From Desulfobacterales bacterium (GTDB lineage Bacteria; Desulfobacterota; Desulfobacteria; Desulfobacterales; Desulfobacteraceae), in NCBI GenBank assembly GCA_022361395.1, contig JAKSAX010000205.1, positions 1 through 32,609 of the forward strand: DNA of 32,609 nucleotides, written 5' to 3'. The notes below the pieces were generated by a model that saw only the letters and a list, made by a program, of their open reading frames with translations, did not search any database and was not told the DNA's origin. The stretch's first letter is position 1. Each line of letters starts with the position of its first letter. A program made the position numbers and the translations under genes. Shown here piece after piece: positions 1-11,275 of this stretch.

Positions 1-87
1 CAAGCAGCATCGCCCCTTTCATTGTGGATTTAAATATTAAATATTTATAACCGGGCTTTGTACCAAATCAGGGCGGAAAAAGCAAGA
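1..87. other. Left-edge noncoding sequence, possible gene start running off the window
   Basis: AT-rich sequence left of the adk terminator. On the minus strand ATG codons at 22 (CAT 20-22) and 10 (CAT 8-10) open a frame that leaves the window at base 1, and AAAGGGG lies just before the second. Too little coding sequence is visible to call a gene, so this is only a possible start of the gene downstream of adk. Confidence 0.2.
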
Positions 88-135
88 AAAAAAGCTGTCC
101 GGCCAATAATCGAACAGGCCGGGACAGCTTTTTCT
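88..135 (-). terminator. Rho-independent terminator of adk (possibly bidirectional)
   Basis: AAAGCTGTCCGGCC (91-104) pairs with GGCCGGGACAGCTTT (117-131), a stem of about 14 bp with one bulged G and a 12-nt loop. On the minus strand it is followed by a run of Ts (the complement of the A-run at 86-93). It begins about 40 bases past the adk stop. A T-rich flank on the plus side means it could also stop transcription entering from the left. Confidence 0.85.
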
Positions 136-172
136 TTAATAATACCAGCCCCGAACTAACGGGCGAAACAGA

Positions 173-841
173 TTACAAGTTGGAAATCAATTCCGCTGTT
201 ACGTCCGGTAGAGGCTGTTCGCCATTCAGGGTGAAATATTTAAACGGAACATCTTTCAGGTCTCTGAAGTAGTAGGAAGATGCCAGGGTGCCGGTCTCAG
301 TGTCGTAGTAGATGGAGTGGCGTTTATCGATGGCAGCTTCATCCTGGTCATCGTCACGGGCGGAAAGGGCACCGCCGCATACACGGCACTTGTCTCCGTC
401 CGGCTTGATGGCATCGATGAAAATATTGTTGGGGTGGTTGTTGTCCTTTTCACAAAGACGGCGGCCCATGATCCTGTCTTTTGCAATCTGGCGGTCCAGC
501 AGCATTTCAATGACATAGTTCAGCTTGATGCCTTTTTCTTCAAGGGCAGCATGGAGTTTTTCAGATTGAACCTTGTTTCTGGGAAAGCCGTCCAGCAGCC
601 ATCCGTTTTTACAGTCGTCCTGCTCAATACGGTCGATCATCATCGGGATGGTGATTTCATCAGGTACAAGGTCTCCCTTGTCAATGTATTCCTTGGCTTT
701 TTTGCCGAGTTCTGTTCCGCCTTTGATATTGTCGCGGAAAATGGCGCCGGATTCAACGTGAGCAATATTATATTTATCTTTCAGGATTTTACCCTGGGTT
801 CCTTTACCACTGCCGTTGGGGCCGAAAAAAAGAATGTTCAT
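173..841 (-). CDS. adk: Adenylate kinase with a long, probably zinc-binding LID
   Basis: Cytoplasmic enzyme catalysing ATP + AMP to 2 ADP. The 222-residue protein opens with the P-loop GPNGSGKGT (7-15), has the AMP-site segment LLDGFPRN (82-89), and carries the LID after MGRRLC. The LID holds Cys130-x-x-Asp133 and, after an unusually long insert, Cys152-x-x-Cys155. That is the same kind of ligand set as the CxxC...CxxD/C zinc LID of many bacterial adenylate kinases but in swapped order, so zinc binding is inferred. The ATG is preceded by AAAGGAG at a 6-7 base spacing. It is transcribed alone, divergently from eno, between a promoter-like sequence at 891-919 and a strong terminator. The family call is secure; the metal site is not proven. 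Confidence 0.95.
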   Translation of the reverse strand: MNILFFGPNGSGKGTQGKILKDKYNIAHVESGAIFRDNIKGGTELGKKAKEYIDKGDLVPDEITIPMMIDRIEQDDCKNGWLLDGFPRNKVQSEKLHAALEEKGIKLNYVIEMLLDRQIAKDRIMGRRLCEKDNNHPNNIFIDAIKPDGDKCRVCGGALSARDDDQDEAAIDKRHSIYYDTETGTLASSYYFRDLKDVPFKYFTLNGEQPLPDVTAELISNL

Positions 842-890
842 CTTAACTCCTTTAGGTGTTTTTATCCATGTAAATTCGGAACAACTTTCC

Positions 891-919
891 TACTTATAAG
901 AGTCATTTTTTTTTGTCAA
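891..919 (-). promoter_or_regulatory. Sigma70-like promoter for adk
   Basis: Read on the minus strand, TTGACA (914-919) is followed by an A-tract spacer and then TAAGTA (891-896, 17-base spacing) or TATAAG (893-898, 15-base spacing). It lies 50-80 bases before the adk start codon. The -35 is a perfect consensus; the -10 choice is uncertain. Confidence 0.6.
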
Positions 920-971
920 GTTTAACACCGGGACAAGGCTGGATCATGTTAAATAAAATTCTCATTAGATC

Positions 972-1000
972 TTGAATGTGAGAACGCAAATTGCTATTAA
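972..1000 (+). promoter_or_regulatory. Candidate sigma70 promoter for the eno operon
   Basis: TTGAAT (972-977) and TATTAA (995-1000) are 17 bases apart, 75 bases before the eno start, in the 233-base divergent gap between adk and eno. The rest of the gap is AT-rich and shows no ORF. No experimental support; moderate match to consensus. Confidence 0.45.
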
Positions 1001-1065
1001 TGTATGGATTTGGAAAATATCAAAATTATTAAATATCAATATAAAGAATTTACTATATAAGGTAA

Positions 1066-2346
<1,281 letters not shown>

Positions 2347-2359
2347 ACCTGAAGGTTTC

Positions 2360-4947
<2,588 letters not shown>

Positions 4948-4991
4948 AAATCATCCCATCAGGTTTCAGTATTGAAGCTGTAATATCTAAT

Positions 4992-5034
4992 GGGCCGGAT
5001 GCAGACCTGGTTTCCATGGTACTGCATCCGGTCC
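4992..5034. repeat. Long hairpin between pyrG and the hydrolase gene
   Basis: GGGCCGGATGCAG (4992-5004) and CTGCATCCGGTCC (5022-5034) form a 13-bp stem with a single G-T pair and a 17-base loop. No T-run follows on either strand, so it is not a classical intrinsic terminator. It sits 45 bases past pyrG and 37 bases before the hydrolase start, and could act as an RNA processing or stability element. Confidence 0.65.
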
Positions 5035-5070
5035 TTGCGCGTAAGCTGGAGAGCGGGAAAGGAGACTTGG

Positions 5071-5679
5071 ATGGTGCGTTGTGTGACATTTCAGTGCCGG
5101 AACATCCGGCTTGAAGGAAGACTGCATTTAAATCCCGGAAGTAAAAAAGGGGTTGTCATTACCCACCCCCATCCCCTGTACGGCGGGAATATGGATAATG
5201 CAGTGGTATTGTCCATTGCTGATGCTTTTTATGATGCCGGGTTTTCAACCCTGAGGTTTAACTTCAGGGGCACGGGAAACAGTTCCGGTATGTTTGATGA
5301 CGGGGCAGGGGAGCAGGATGATGTACGCGCCGCACTTGCATATCTGACTGAGCATCATATCCCTGACCTTTATCTGGCAGGGTATTCATTCGGCTCCTGG
5401 GTGAATGCCCATGTGGTGTCATCAGGCATCACTATTCAGGACCATGTCATGGTTTCACCGCCTGCAGCCTTTATCTCCTTTGATTCCGTTGATACGCTTA
5501 ATGATACTGGCCTGGTCATTACAGGCCAGGATGACGATATTGCTCCTGCAGACCAGATTCATCTTCTGTTGGACAGGTTGGGTATTTCGCCGTCCATGAT
5601 CGTGCTGGATTCATGCGACCATTTTTACACCTCTTCTCTAAAACGATTAAGGAAAGCCCTTGACTCTTATCTGACATAA
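5071..5679 (+). CDS. Alpha/beta hydrolase, dienelactone hydrolase-like (COG2945 type)
   Basis: Small cytoplasmic serine hydrolase of unknown substrate, 202 residues. The oxyanion-region motif THPHPLYGGNMDN, the RFNFRGTGNSSG segment, the nucleophile elbow GYSFGSW, the acidic-residue loop ITGQDDDIAP and the C-terminal CDHFYTS histidine give a complete catalytic set. An in-frame ATG at 4990 would add 27 residues encoded across the hairpin; I prefer ATG 5071 because AAGGAG lies 6-7 bases before it and the protein then starts as family members do. It follows pyrG by about 120 bases and is the last gene before the palindromic repeat that opens the control region. The family call is good; the natural ester or thioester substrate cannot be read from sequence. 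Confidence 0.88.
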   Translation: MVRCVTFQCRNIRLEGRLHLNPGSKKGVVITHPHPLYGGNMDNAVVLSIADAFYDAGFSTLRFNFRGTGNSSGMFDDGAGEQDDVRAALAYLTEHHIPDLYLAGYSFGSWVNAHVVSSGITIQDHVMVSPPAAFISFDSVDTLNDTGLVITGQDDDIAPADQIHLLLDRLGISPSMIVLDSCDHFYTSSLKRLRKALDSYLT

Positions 5680-5708
5680 AAAATCCATATCTTACACTAT
5701 GGCGTTGC

Positions 5709-5803
5709 CCGGGAACCAATTCACGTTCTGTTTTGCAAAACACCAAATGTTTAAAAACGTTTTGTAAACAGATTGTGTGAACGTGTTTTTTTGCGCAATT
5801 TCC
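5709..5803. repeat. Interspersed palindromic repeat, copy 1 (diverged)
   Basis: The left arm TTCACGTTCTGTTTTGCAAA (5720-5739, continuing AC) and right arm GTTTTGTAAACAGATTGTGT (5759-5778, continuing GAA) form an imperfect hairpin around the loop ACCAAATGTTTAAAAAC. The tail GTTTTTTTGCGCAATT matches the GTTATTTTTGCGCGATCC tail of the other two copies. The same ordered blocks (TTCAC, TCTGTTT, CAAATGTTTAA, TTTTGTAAACAGA, GTGAA) occur at about 26950 and 32180 in the same orientation. Confidence 0.8.
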
Positions 5804-5853
5804 ATGAAAATTTCCAAAAGGAATGTTTATTTATTTCCGATTTGATTCTGGAG

Positions 5854-5886
5854 AATTCCGGAAATTTCCAATAAATTCCGGAATTT
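5854..5886. promoter_or_regulatory. Paired palindromic AATTCCGGAA boxes, candidate operator
   Basis: AATTCCGGAAATTT (5854-5867) and AATTCCGGAATTT (5874-5886) are near-perfect copies starting 20 bases apart, about two helical turns, and each core is itself palindromic. They lie 44 bases upstream of the TTGACA at 5930. That arrangement suits a dimeric regulator binding to one DNA face. The regulator is unknown. Confidence 0.45.
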
Positions 5887-5929
5887 AATAGTGTTTTCTA
5901 AGAAAACTTCTACTTTTTCGATAAAGTAC

Positions 5930-5959
5930 TTGACATACCGTATTTTAATGGACTAATTA
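5930..5959 (+). promoter_or_regulatory. Sigma70-like promoter for the EPS locus
   Basis: TTGACA (5930-5935) is followed after 17-18 bases by CTAATT/TAATTA (5953-5959). It would give a 5' leader of roughly 185 bases ahead of the HTH gene. The -35 is perfect; the -10 is weak, which would suit an activated promoter. Confidence 0.5.
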
Positions 5960-6150
5960 CGTATTGTAGGATAAAATACAGAAAGTATAATCATTTTCAG
6001 GATGGCCTTAATGGGACGTTCGTATTGCCGCGACATGGGCAGGCATGAATTGCCAAGTAAAAATGGCGCGTATGATACGGACCCTTAATTTCGCGTTTTT
6101 AAATCGGTCCGAATTACAGGGTCGAGGTAGGGGGGGGAGTGTTTCGCTAT

Positions 6151-6393
6151 ATGGATAATCTTGATGTCAAAGAAAATGACTTAAAAAAAATCAGGATCGA
6201 ACTCGGTCTTACCATCACTGCGCTTTCGCGGCTGGCCAATGTCAGTACAAAGGTCATAAGCCAGACTGAACGTATGCTGACAAATCCGACCCAGGTGACA
6301 AAAAGTAAAATTGTCAAGGGCCTGAACCAGGCAGTTCCCAGTGATGAAGCAAAAATCGAATTCAGCCGGGTTTTCCCGAATGACGACCTTTGA
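6151..6393 (+). CDS. Small XRE-type HTH DNA-binding protein
   Basis: An 80-residue cytoplasmic protein made almost entirely of a helix-turn-helix of the Cro/C1 (XRE) kind: LKKIRIELGLTITALSRLAN then VSTKVISQTERMLTNP, with the usual turn and recognition-helix spacing. It has no effector domain, so it may act as a simple local regulator, possibly on its own control region. I choose ATG 6151; the in-frame GTG at 6139 would add four residues and sits inside the G-rich Shine-Dalgarno (GGGGGGGAG). It is the first gene after the control region, and the ATPase gene starts 27 bases after its stop in the same orientation. Target and ligand are unknown. Confidence 0.8.
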   Translation: MDNLDVKENDLKKIRIELGLTITALSRLANVSTKVISQTERMLTNPTQVTKSKIVKGLNQAVPSDEAKIEFSRVFPNDDL

Positions 6394-6420
6394 CTTCTTA
6401 AAAGGCATTGGGGTTAAGTG

Positions 6421-7887
6421 ATGTATAAAGAATATTTTTTGATGCAAACCGAGCCATTTGCTCCTTTTCCATCTCCTCATCTTTTCTATAAATCACAGGG
6501 GCATGAAAAAGCTTGGAAAAACCTTGTCTATTGTCTCAAGAGAAAAGAGCCTGTGGTGATGACTGCAGGGGAGTACGGCACGGGAAAGACCCTTCTTTGC
6601 CTGAAGCTTATCCAGTTCATGGAAAAAAACCGTGTGGCGCCCATGGTGTACATCCCTTCGCCCGGGTATTCTTTTCCAATGCTCCTTGAAAAAATTGCCA
6701 GGAAACTGGGTCTGCCTGTTGACGGGACCAATCCTGAAGAGTCCCAGCGCTTTATTTATGAGTATTTTGAAAATGACCCCCCTGAAAAAAATAAATATGT
6801 TTACATTGTTGTGGATGATATCCAGGAGTTTGACCATGCCTTTATTTCCGAGCTGACCAAGCTGATTACATACAACAACTTTGGATATTTTCCCCTGCGG
6901 CTGTTTATGTTCGGTCATTCCGGTTTTCTTAAAAGCCTTGATGAGCGAAATTTTGTCTCCTTTAAGCAGCGGATAAAAAGCGTGGCCCTGAGGCCCCTCG
7001 GGGTTGCAGAGGTGACAGAGTACATCTATTTCCGCCTGATCTCTTCAGGCGCTTCCGGAAGCCCTGTTTTCAACGAGCAGGCCGTGGAACTGATCACCCT
7101 GGCAAGTAAAGGGCTGCCCCGGCTGATTAACAAGATCTGTGATTCAAGTCTTTTAATGGCGTATAAAAAACGGGCAAATTTTATTGACCGCTCCATTGTT
7201 GAAATGGCCCTTGAGGATACCGGGATCGCTGCCGAGGCGTCTTTTGTACAAAAGCCTCCCCCTTTGGCGGCAACGGCTGCACCAGCCTCTCCCCAGTTGA
7301 CTCAGCCCGTATCAAGACGGGTGGTGACAGATACCCCGAAACCGCCTGAACCAACGCCGGCCGGCCAGGCTGCAGACGGACAGGTGCCTGATGAACAAAT
7401 GCCGTCCGGGCAATTCCCCGCCGAATCCATGACCCGCCGTTCCCGCGGTGAAGATCTTTTTAAGGCACCGGAAAACCAGCAAAAGAGAACAAAGCGTAAA
7501 AAGCAGAAGCCCAAAGATATCAGGAAAGGCGCATGGGTCGACGGTAAAACCCTGATGATTGCCTGCCTGCTGATGATCATCGTTCTAATGCTCATGTTTG
7601 TTTTTTCCGGCAGGGGCGTATCCGGTATCGGGCAGGCAGGGGCAGATCCGCAGAATTCGGTTATCACGCGGGCCGTTCCTGAATCCGGCACTGGAAAATA
7701 CGGCAAAAGCCTGGTTACAAAACCGGTTATCCGTAAAGAGAGGGAGACAAAAACAGGCCGTATCCCTCCCATGATGGATGCCCGGCTTAACGGGCTTGAA
7801 TCCGGGCGCCGGCCGCTGCTGTTCAATGGGGTTGAACCTGTTATTTTTGAACCTGCTGATATGTATAATTACAATGCAAATGGATAG
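6421..7887 (+). CDS. GspA/ExeA-type AAA ATPase with C-terminal membrane anchor
   Basis: A 488-residue protein (ATG 6421; the GTG at 6418 directly before it is less likely because GGGG at 6410-6413 fits the ATG). The N-terminal 270 residues are an ExeA-like ATPase: Walker A GEYGTGKT (about 50-57), Walker B YIVVDDIQEF (about 118-127) and a C-terminal lid segment ASKGLPRLINKICD. A proline- and glutamine-rich linker (about 278-345) and a strongly basic patch (RTKRKKQKPK) lead to one membrane helix (about 377-396) and a short outer tail of about 90 residues. Such ATPases sit next to the kinase, export and chain-length genes in exosortase-associated EPS loci, where they are thought to energise or regulate export. 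Its precise role is not established. The tail has no domain I recognise. Confidence 0.85.
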   Translation: MYKEYFLMQTEPFAPFPSPHLFYKSQGHEKAWKNLVYCLKRKEPVVMTAGEYGTGKTLLCLKLIQFMEKNRVAPMVYIPSPGYSFPMLLEKIARKLGLPVDGTNPEESQRFIYEYFENDPPEKNKYVYIVVDDIQEFDHAFISELTKLITYNNFGYFPLRLFMFGHSGFLKSLDERNFVSFKQRIKSVALRPLGVAEVTEYIYFRLISSGASGSPVFNEQAVELITLASKGLPRLINKICDSSLLMAYKKRANFIDRSIVEMALEDTGIAAEASFVQKPPPLAATAAPASPQLTQPVSRRVVTDTPKPPEPTPAGQAADGQVPDEQMPSGQFPAESMTRRSRGEDLFKAPENQQKRTKRKKQKPKDIRKGAWVDGKTLMIACLLMIIVLMLMFVFSGRGVSGIGQAGADPQNSVITRAVPESGTGKYGKSLVTKPVIRKERETKTGRIPPMMDARLNGLESGRRPLLFNGVEPVIFEPADMYNYNANG

Positions 7888-7893
7888 AACGCT

Positions 7894-8820
7894 ATGGGGC
7901 ATGAAACTTCACAGTATTTAAAACAATTCTTAAGCGGGAAAAATGATCCCGGCACAGGCCAGGAAAACGGCCGGACCGGTAGTTATCGTGAAAGTTTTAT
8001 GTCTGCGGCCCAAAAAAATCCAGAACCCGTGCAGGCTGTTTCCGATGAAAATGAACCTCAGGCCGACGCCGCTGCCGGCCCGGCCGATGAGACTTACGAA
8101 AACGCGCCTGAGGAGAACGGTCAGTTTAAATGGGAAAATAATGTAGCCCGGTTTCCGGAGGAAGACCTCCCGTTTTTATCAAAAAAATCCGTACAGCAGC
8201 TGGAGTCAAACTTCAGGGAGCTAATGATCGTTGAAGCCAATATCAATGCTCTGGCAAAAAGCGGAAACACCATTTACGTGTCCAGCTGTACAGACGGGGA
8301 CGGTAAGACAATTGCCGCAATCAGCACGGCCTTTGCCCTGTCGTTTTATTCCGGAAAGAATGTGCTTTTGATGGATGGCAATCACCACAACCCCCAGGTG
8401 CACAGCCTGTTTGGAATCAGCGAATCCCCGGGGTTTTATGAACTCTGCAACAAAAGCGCAACCCTGGAACAGGTAATCCTGCCGACACAGCATAAAGGTC
8501 TTAGTATTATCACCATGGGGGATACAGGGATGGCCGGTGCGGACCAGGACAGGGCCGGCAAGGTGTTGAAACAATTGTCAGCCCATTTTGATTATATCAT
8601 CTGTGACGGCGGCTCAGTGATGACTTCCTCCCTGTCCCTTCGGGATATTGTTCATTTTTCAGCCGCCCTTTTGGTTATAGAGTGTGAAAAAACCCGGTGG
8701 GAGGTGCTGCAGATCGCTGAGGACAAAATCAAAAAGAGCGGCGGCCCCACGGCAATCGGCGTCGTTTTCAACCGGCGTAAGTATTATATACCCAGAAGTG
8801 TTTATAAACTTATTTCTTAG
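7894..8820 (+). CDS. CpsD/Wzc-like BY-kinase family ATPase with altered Walker motifs
   Basis: A 308-residue cytoplasmic protein. After a low-complexity acidic N-terminus (about 1-90) comes the BY-kinase/ParA-like fold: SNFREL (105-110), Walker A SSCTDGDGKT (130-139), Walker A' VLLMDGNHHNP (157-167) and Walker B YIICDGG (234-240). In active kinases the A' motif normally reads hhhDxDxR and Walker B hhhDxPP. Here Asp161 remains, but the second Asp is Asn163 and the usual Arg is missing; Walker B keeps Asp but lacks the prolines. The C-terminus has three tyrosines (297, 298, 304) that could be a small phospho-acceptor cluster. The kinase partner would be the separate chain-length protein at 9896. 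Activity is uncertain: it could be an ATPase switch rather than a kinase. Confidence 0.85.
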   Translation: MGHETSQYLKQFLSGKNDPGTGQENGRTGSYRESFMSAAQKNPEPVQAVSDENEPQADAAAGPADETYENAPEENGQFKWENNVARFPEEDLPFLSKKSVQQLESNFRELMIVEANINALAKSGNTIYVSSCTDGDGKTIAAISTAFALSFYSGKNVLLMDGNHHNPQVHSLFGISESPGFYELCNKSATLEQVILPTQHKGLSIITMGDTGMAGADQDRAGKVLKQLSAHFDYIICDGGSVMTSSLSLRDIVHFSAALLVIECEKTRWEVLQIAEDKIKKSGGPTAIGVVFNRRKYYIPRSVYKLIS

Positions 8821-8827
8821 AGTTGAT

Positions 8828-9883
8828 ATGATGAAAACAAACCGCCATACCAGCAAAAGAACCGGATTGGGAATCCTCCTGGCACTGATGCTTGTCCTGG
8901 CCGGCTGCGGCCCCAAGTATTTACCGGAGGATTTTGAAAAACCCTACCAGAGAACAACCTATTCTTTTGACCAGGGTATGTACCCTTCTGACCAGGATCT
9001 TTTCCTCCAATACAGGATTCAGCCCGGCGACGTACTGGATGTGGTATTCCAGATCAAAGCCCAGAAGGCTGCGGATTTTAAAATTGACCTTTATCACCGG
9101 ATCCAGGTAACGTTTCCTGACCTGCCCGAGTTGAACTCAGAGCAAAAAATCATGCCCACAGGGGAGATCATCCTGCCTTATATCGGTGAGGTTACCGTTC
9201 TGGGCCTGACCCCTGAGGACGCCACCAAGATGCTTGAGAAAAAATACCAGTATATTTTACTGGATCCCCAGGTAACAGTAAAGGTAACCAATATTGATGT
9301 CAGAATTGAGCAAATCCGGAACGACCTTAAAACAGCTGCCCGGGGGTTGAGTAAGCTGGTAAATGTCCGGCCGGACGGTTATACGACATTTCCCCTGATC
9401 GGGGATCATTTTGTTGCCCATAAAACAATTGACCAGGTAAACGCCCTGATCCAGGAACGGTACCACAGCTATCTGCCGGGTATGCAGGCAGATCTCTTTC
9501 TCCATGAACAGGCCGGCTCCATTATTTACATGCTGGGCGAGGTGAACAGGCCGGGCACCTATGAAATTAAAAAACCCATAAACCTGCTCCAGGCAGTTAC
9601 CCTGGCCGGCAGTTTTACAGAGAGTGCCAAGCTGGAGACGGTTATTCTTTTCAGGAAACATGAGCAAAAACTGATAGCAAGGCGGGTGAACCTGGAGAAT
9701 CTCATGACGCTGACGGACAGTGAAGCCTTCTTCTTTCTAAAACCCGAAGATATCGTATACGTACCCAGGACACAGATCAGCACCCTGGCGATTCTCATGA
9801 GGCAGATTGCAGACATTGCACTGTTTAACGGCTGGGATATCAGCGGCGGTACCTTTCAATGGGTTGATGACCTAAACCAATAA
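8828..9883 (+). CDS. Wza-type polysaccharide export outer-membrane lipoprotein
   Basis: Forms the periplasm-to-surface export channel for the polysaccharide. The 351-residue product has a signal peptide and lipobox LAGC (Cys27), then the Poly_export domain starting YRIQPGDVLDVVF (62-74), a second related repeat around NVRPDGYTTFPLIG, and an SLBB-like segment YMLGEVNRPGTYEI with LLQAVTLAGSF. It ends with DIVYVPRT and a short tail. The open frame extends back to 8684 inside the preceding gene, but the lipoprotein signal and the GAG before ATG 8828/8831 fix the start here; choosing between the two adjacent ATGs is not possible. It is 7 bases after the kinase-like gene and 12 before the chain-length gene, so it is part of one operon. 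Confidence 0.92.
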   Translation: MMKTNRHTSKRTGLGILLALMLVLAGCGPKYLPEDFEKPYQRTTYSFDQGMYPSDQDLFLQYRIQPGDVLDVVFQIKAQKAADFKIDLYHRIQVTFPDLPELNSEQKIMPTGEIILPYIGEVTVLGLTPEDATKMLEKKYQYILLDPQVTVKVTNIDVRIEQIRNDLKTAARGLSKLVNVRPDGYTTFPLIGDHFVAHKTIDQVNALIQERYHSYLPGMQADLFLHEQAGSIIYMLGEVNRPGTYEIKKPINLLQAVTLAGSFTESAKLETVILFRKHEQKLIARRVNLENLMTLTDSEAFFFLKPEDIVYVPRTQISTLAILMRQIADIALFNGWDISGGTFQWVDDLNQ

Positions 9884-9895
9884 CGGGCATAGGCT

Positions 9896-11260
9896 ATGAA
9901 AAAAACAAATGATTACCTGAGAAATTTTGTAACTATATTTTTTGTCCAGAAAACCACGATTTTTGCAGTGGCCGTGACCATCATTGCCGGTTCGTTCCTG
10001 TTTGCACTGTTATACCCCCCGATTTATGCAGCCACCTGTTCTGTGATCCTGAAGGGAAGCATATCCCTTAAAAATCCTGAGAGCATTGAGGAGATGCCCA
10101 CTGATATTTCCAAGATGAAGGAAAACGATATCTACTCTGAGATTGAGATCATCAAGGCAAATGTGGTGGCTGAGAATACTGTGGACGATCTTGTGAAACG
10201 GGGGGAGCTGTTTGATGGCTTTCCAACGGAGGAAGACCGCAGGGTAGCTGTTGGCAAGGTTATGGAGGCTGTGCTGCCCACCATCAACCCCCGGACGGAT
10301 ACAATAAATATCCAGGCCACCTGGAATAATCCCGAAAAGGCTAAAATCCTTTTGGAAACAGTGGTGGAACAATATTTTAACTATCGCTCCGAAATTTTTA
10401 AACCAAGGGAGGCTGAGGCCTTTTTTGCAGAACAGCTTAAAAATTTTTCAAATGAGCTGGAGGAAAAAGAGTATGAGCTGATGCAGTTGACCAAGACTTC
10501 AAAAACCCCTGATTCCCTGATGAAAATCAGAAACAATATGACCAATGTAAATGACCTTGAAAGGCAACTGCTGGCCTTGAAACAGGAATATTTTGATCAG
10601 AAGTACAGGGTCGCTCTCATGGAAAAGGATCTTAAATCCGATGAGACCACCTATTTCAGTTATCTTGGTGACCCCCAGATCAATGATATGTCAGGCATGG
10701 TAATGGAGATCGTAAGGCAGAGGAATATCGCTGCCCGGACCTTTCACCCCAAGAGTAAAAAGATTCAAAATTATAATAAGCAGATTGCTGCGGCATTTTC
10801 CTCATTTAAGGATGAGGTCGGCAAATACATCGTATCTGAAAAGGTCAAGCTGGATAATATCACTAAAAAGATTGAATTTATAGAGGGGAAAATCAACCAG
10901 ATCAGGACCGAAAACATGGACCTGTACGAATCCTCGACCCGGGGAAAGATGCTGGCGCGCCAGATTTCTGTTTTAGAGGATTCTTACACCACCTTTACCA
11001 AGCGGCTGGAAGAGGCCAAGATCTCAAACAACTACAAGACAAACAACCTGTTTACCGTCAGTCTTCTGACCCGGCCTGAGGCCCTGAGGTCCCCTGTTTT
11101 TCCCAATAAAAAACGGGTGATGCTGCTGGGACTTCTGGGCGGAATCCTCTGCGGCATTGCAGCCGGTTTTACCATGGAGTTTTTCAACCACACGTTTAAA
11201 ACCCCCGAGGATGTTGAAAACAACACAGATATGCTTTATATTTTTTCTATTCCTGAATAA
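9896..11260 (+). CDS. Wzz/GumC-type chain-length determinant (PCP family, no kinase domain)
   Basis: Inner-membrane polysaccharide co-polymerase controlling chain length and bridging to the Wza channel. The 454 residues have a first membrane helix (about 20-40), a Wzz domain, a long coiled-coil-rich periplasmic section (about 170-385) and a proline-rich PCP motif LTRPEALRSPVFPNKKR (391-407) before the second membrane helix (about 408-430). A short cytoplasmic tail of about 25 residues replaces the fused kinase domain seen in Wzc, so kinase function would have to come from the separate protein encoded at 7894. The start ATG is 12 bases after the export gene. Confidence 0.92.
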   Translation: MKKTNDYLRNFVTIFFVQKTTIFAVAVTIIAGSFLFALLYPPIYAATCSVILKGSISLKNPESIEEMPTDISKMKENDIYSEIEIIKANVVAENTVDDLVKRGELFDGFPTEEDRRVAVGKVMEAVLPTINPRTDTINIQATWNNPEKAKILLETVVEQYFNYRSEIFKPREAEAFFAEQLKNFSNELEEKEYELMQLTKTSKTPDSLMKIRNNMTNVNDLERQLLALKQEYFDQKYRVALMEKDLKSDETTYFSYLGDPQINDMSGMVMEIVRQRNIAARTFHPKSKKIQNYNKQIAAAFSSFKDEVGKYIVSEKVKLDNITKKIEFIEGKINQIRTENMDLYESSTRGKMLARQISVLEDSYTTFTKRLEEAKISNNYKTNNLFTVSLLTRPEALRSPVFPNKKRVMLLGLLGGILCGIAAGFTMEFFNHTFKTPEDVENNTDMLYIFSIPE

Positions 11261-11275
11261 GGAAAGGGTAGTATA

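Larger units (their letters stand above)
5804..6150 (+). promoter_or_regulatory. Long noncoding control region of the EPS locus
   Basis: About 350 bases without a credible gene, lying between the repeat and the HTH gene. It is AT-rich on the left and contains several AATTTCC/AATTCCGG boxes, a consensus -35, and near the 3' end an inverted repeat ATACGGACC (6075-6083) / GGTCCGAAT (6106-6113 region) that could fold in the leader RNA. I looked for a c-di-GMP riboswitch core and did not recognise one. Confidence 0.5.

Noticed and set aside
317-925. 202-residue open frame on the plus strand over adk
   Set aside because: It is antisense to a full adenylate kinase gene with its own start signals, promoter and terminator, and its product has no recognisable motif.
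4992-5034. Hairpin as a pyrG terminator
   Set aside because: No T-run follows it in the plus direction, so it does not meet the usual intrinsic terminator pattern.
4990-5070. 27-residue N-terminal extension of the alpha/beta hydrolase
   Set aside because: It is translated through a hairpin, lacks a ribosome-binding site and is unlike the family; ATG 5071 has a good AAGGAG.
5941-6150. c-di-GMP or other riboswitch in the EPS leader
   Set aside because: I could not recognise the conserved core of any riboswitch class; only simple inverted repeats are visible.
8684-8827. 48-residue N-terminal extension of the export lipoprotein
   Set aside because: It overlaps the preceding gene and would bury the lipoprotein signal peptide.
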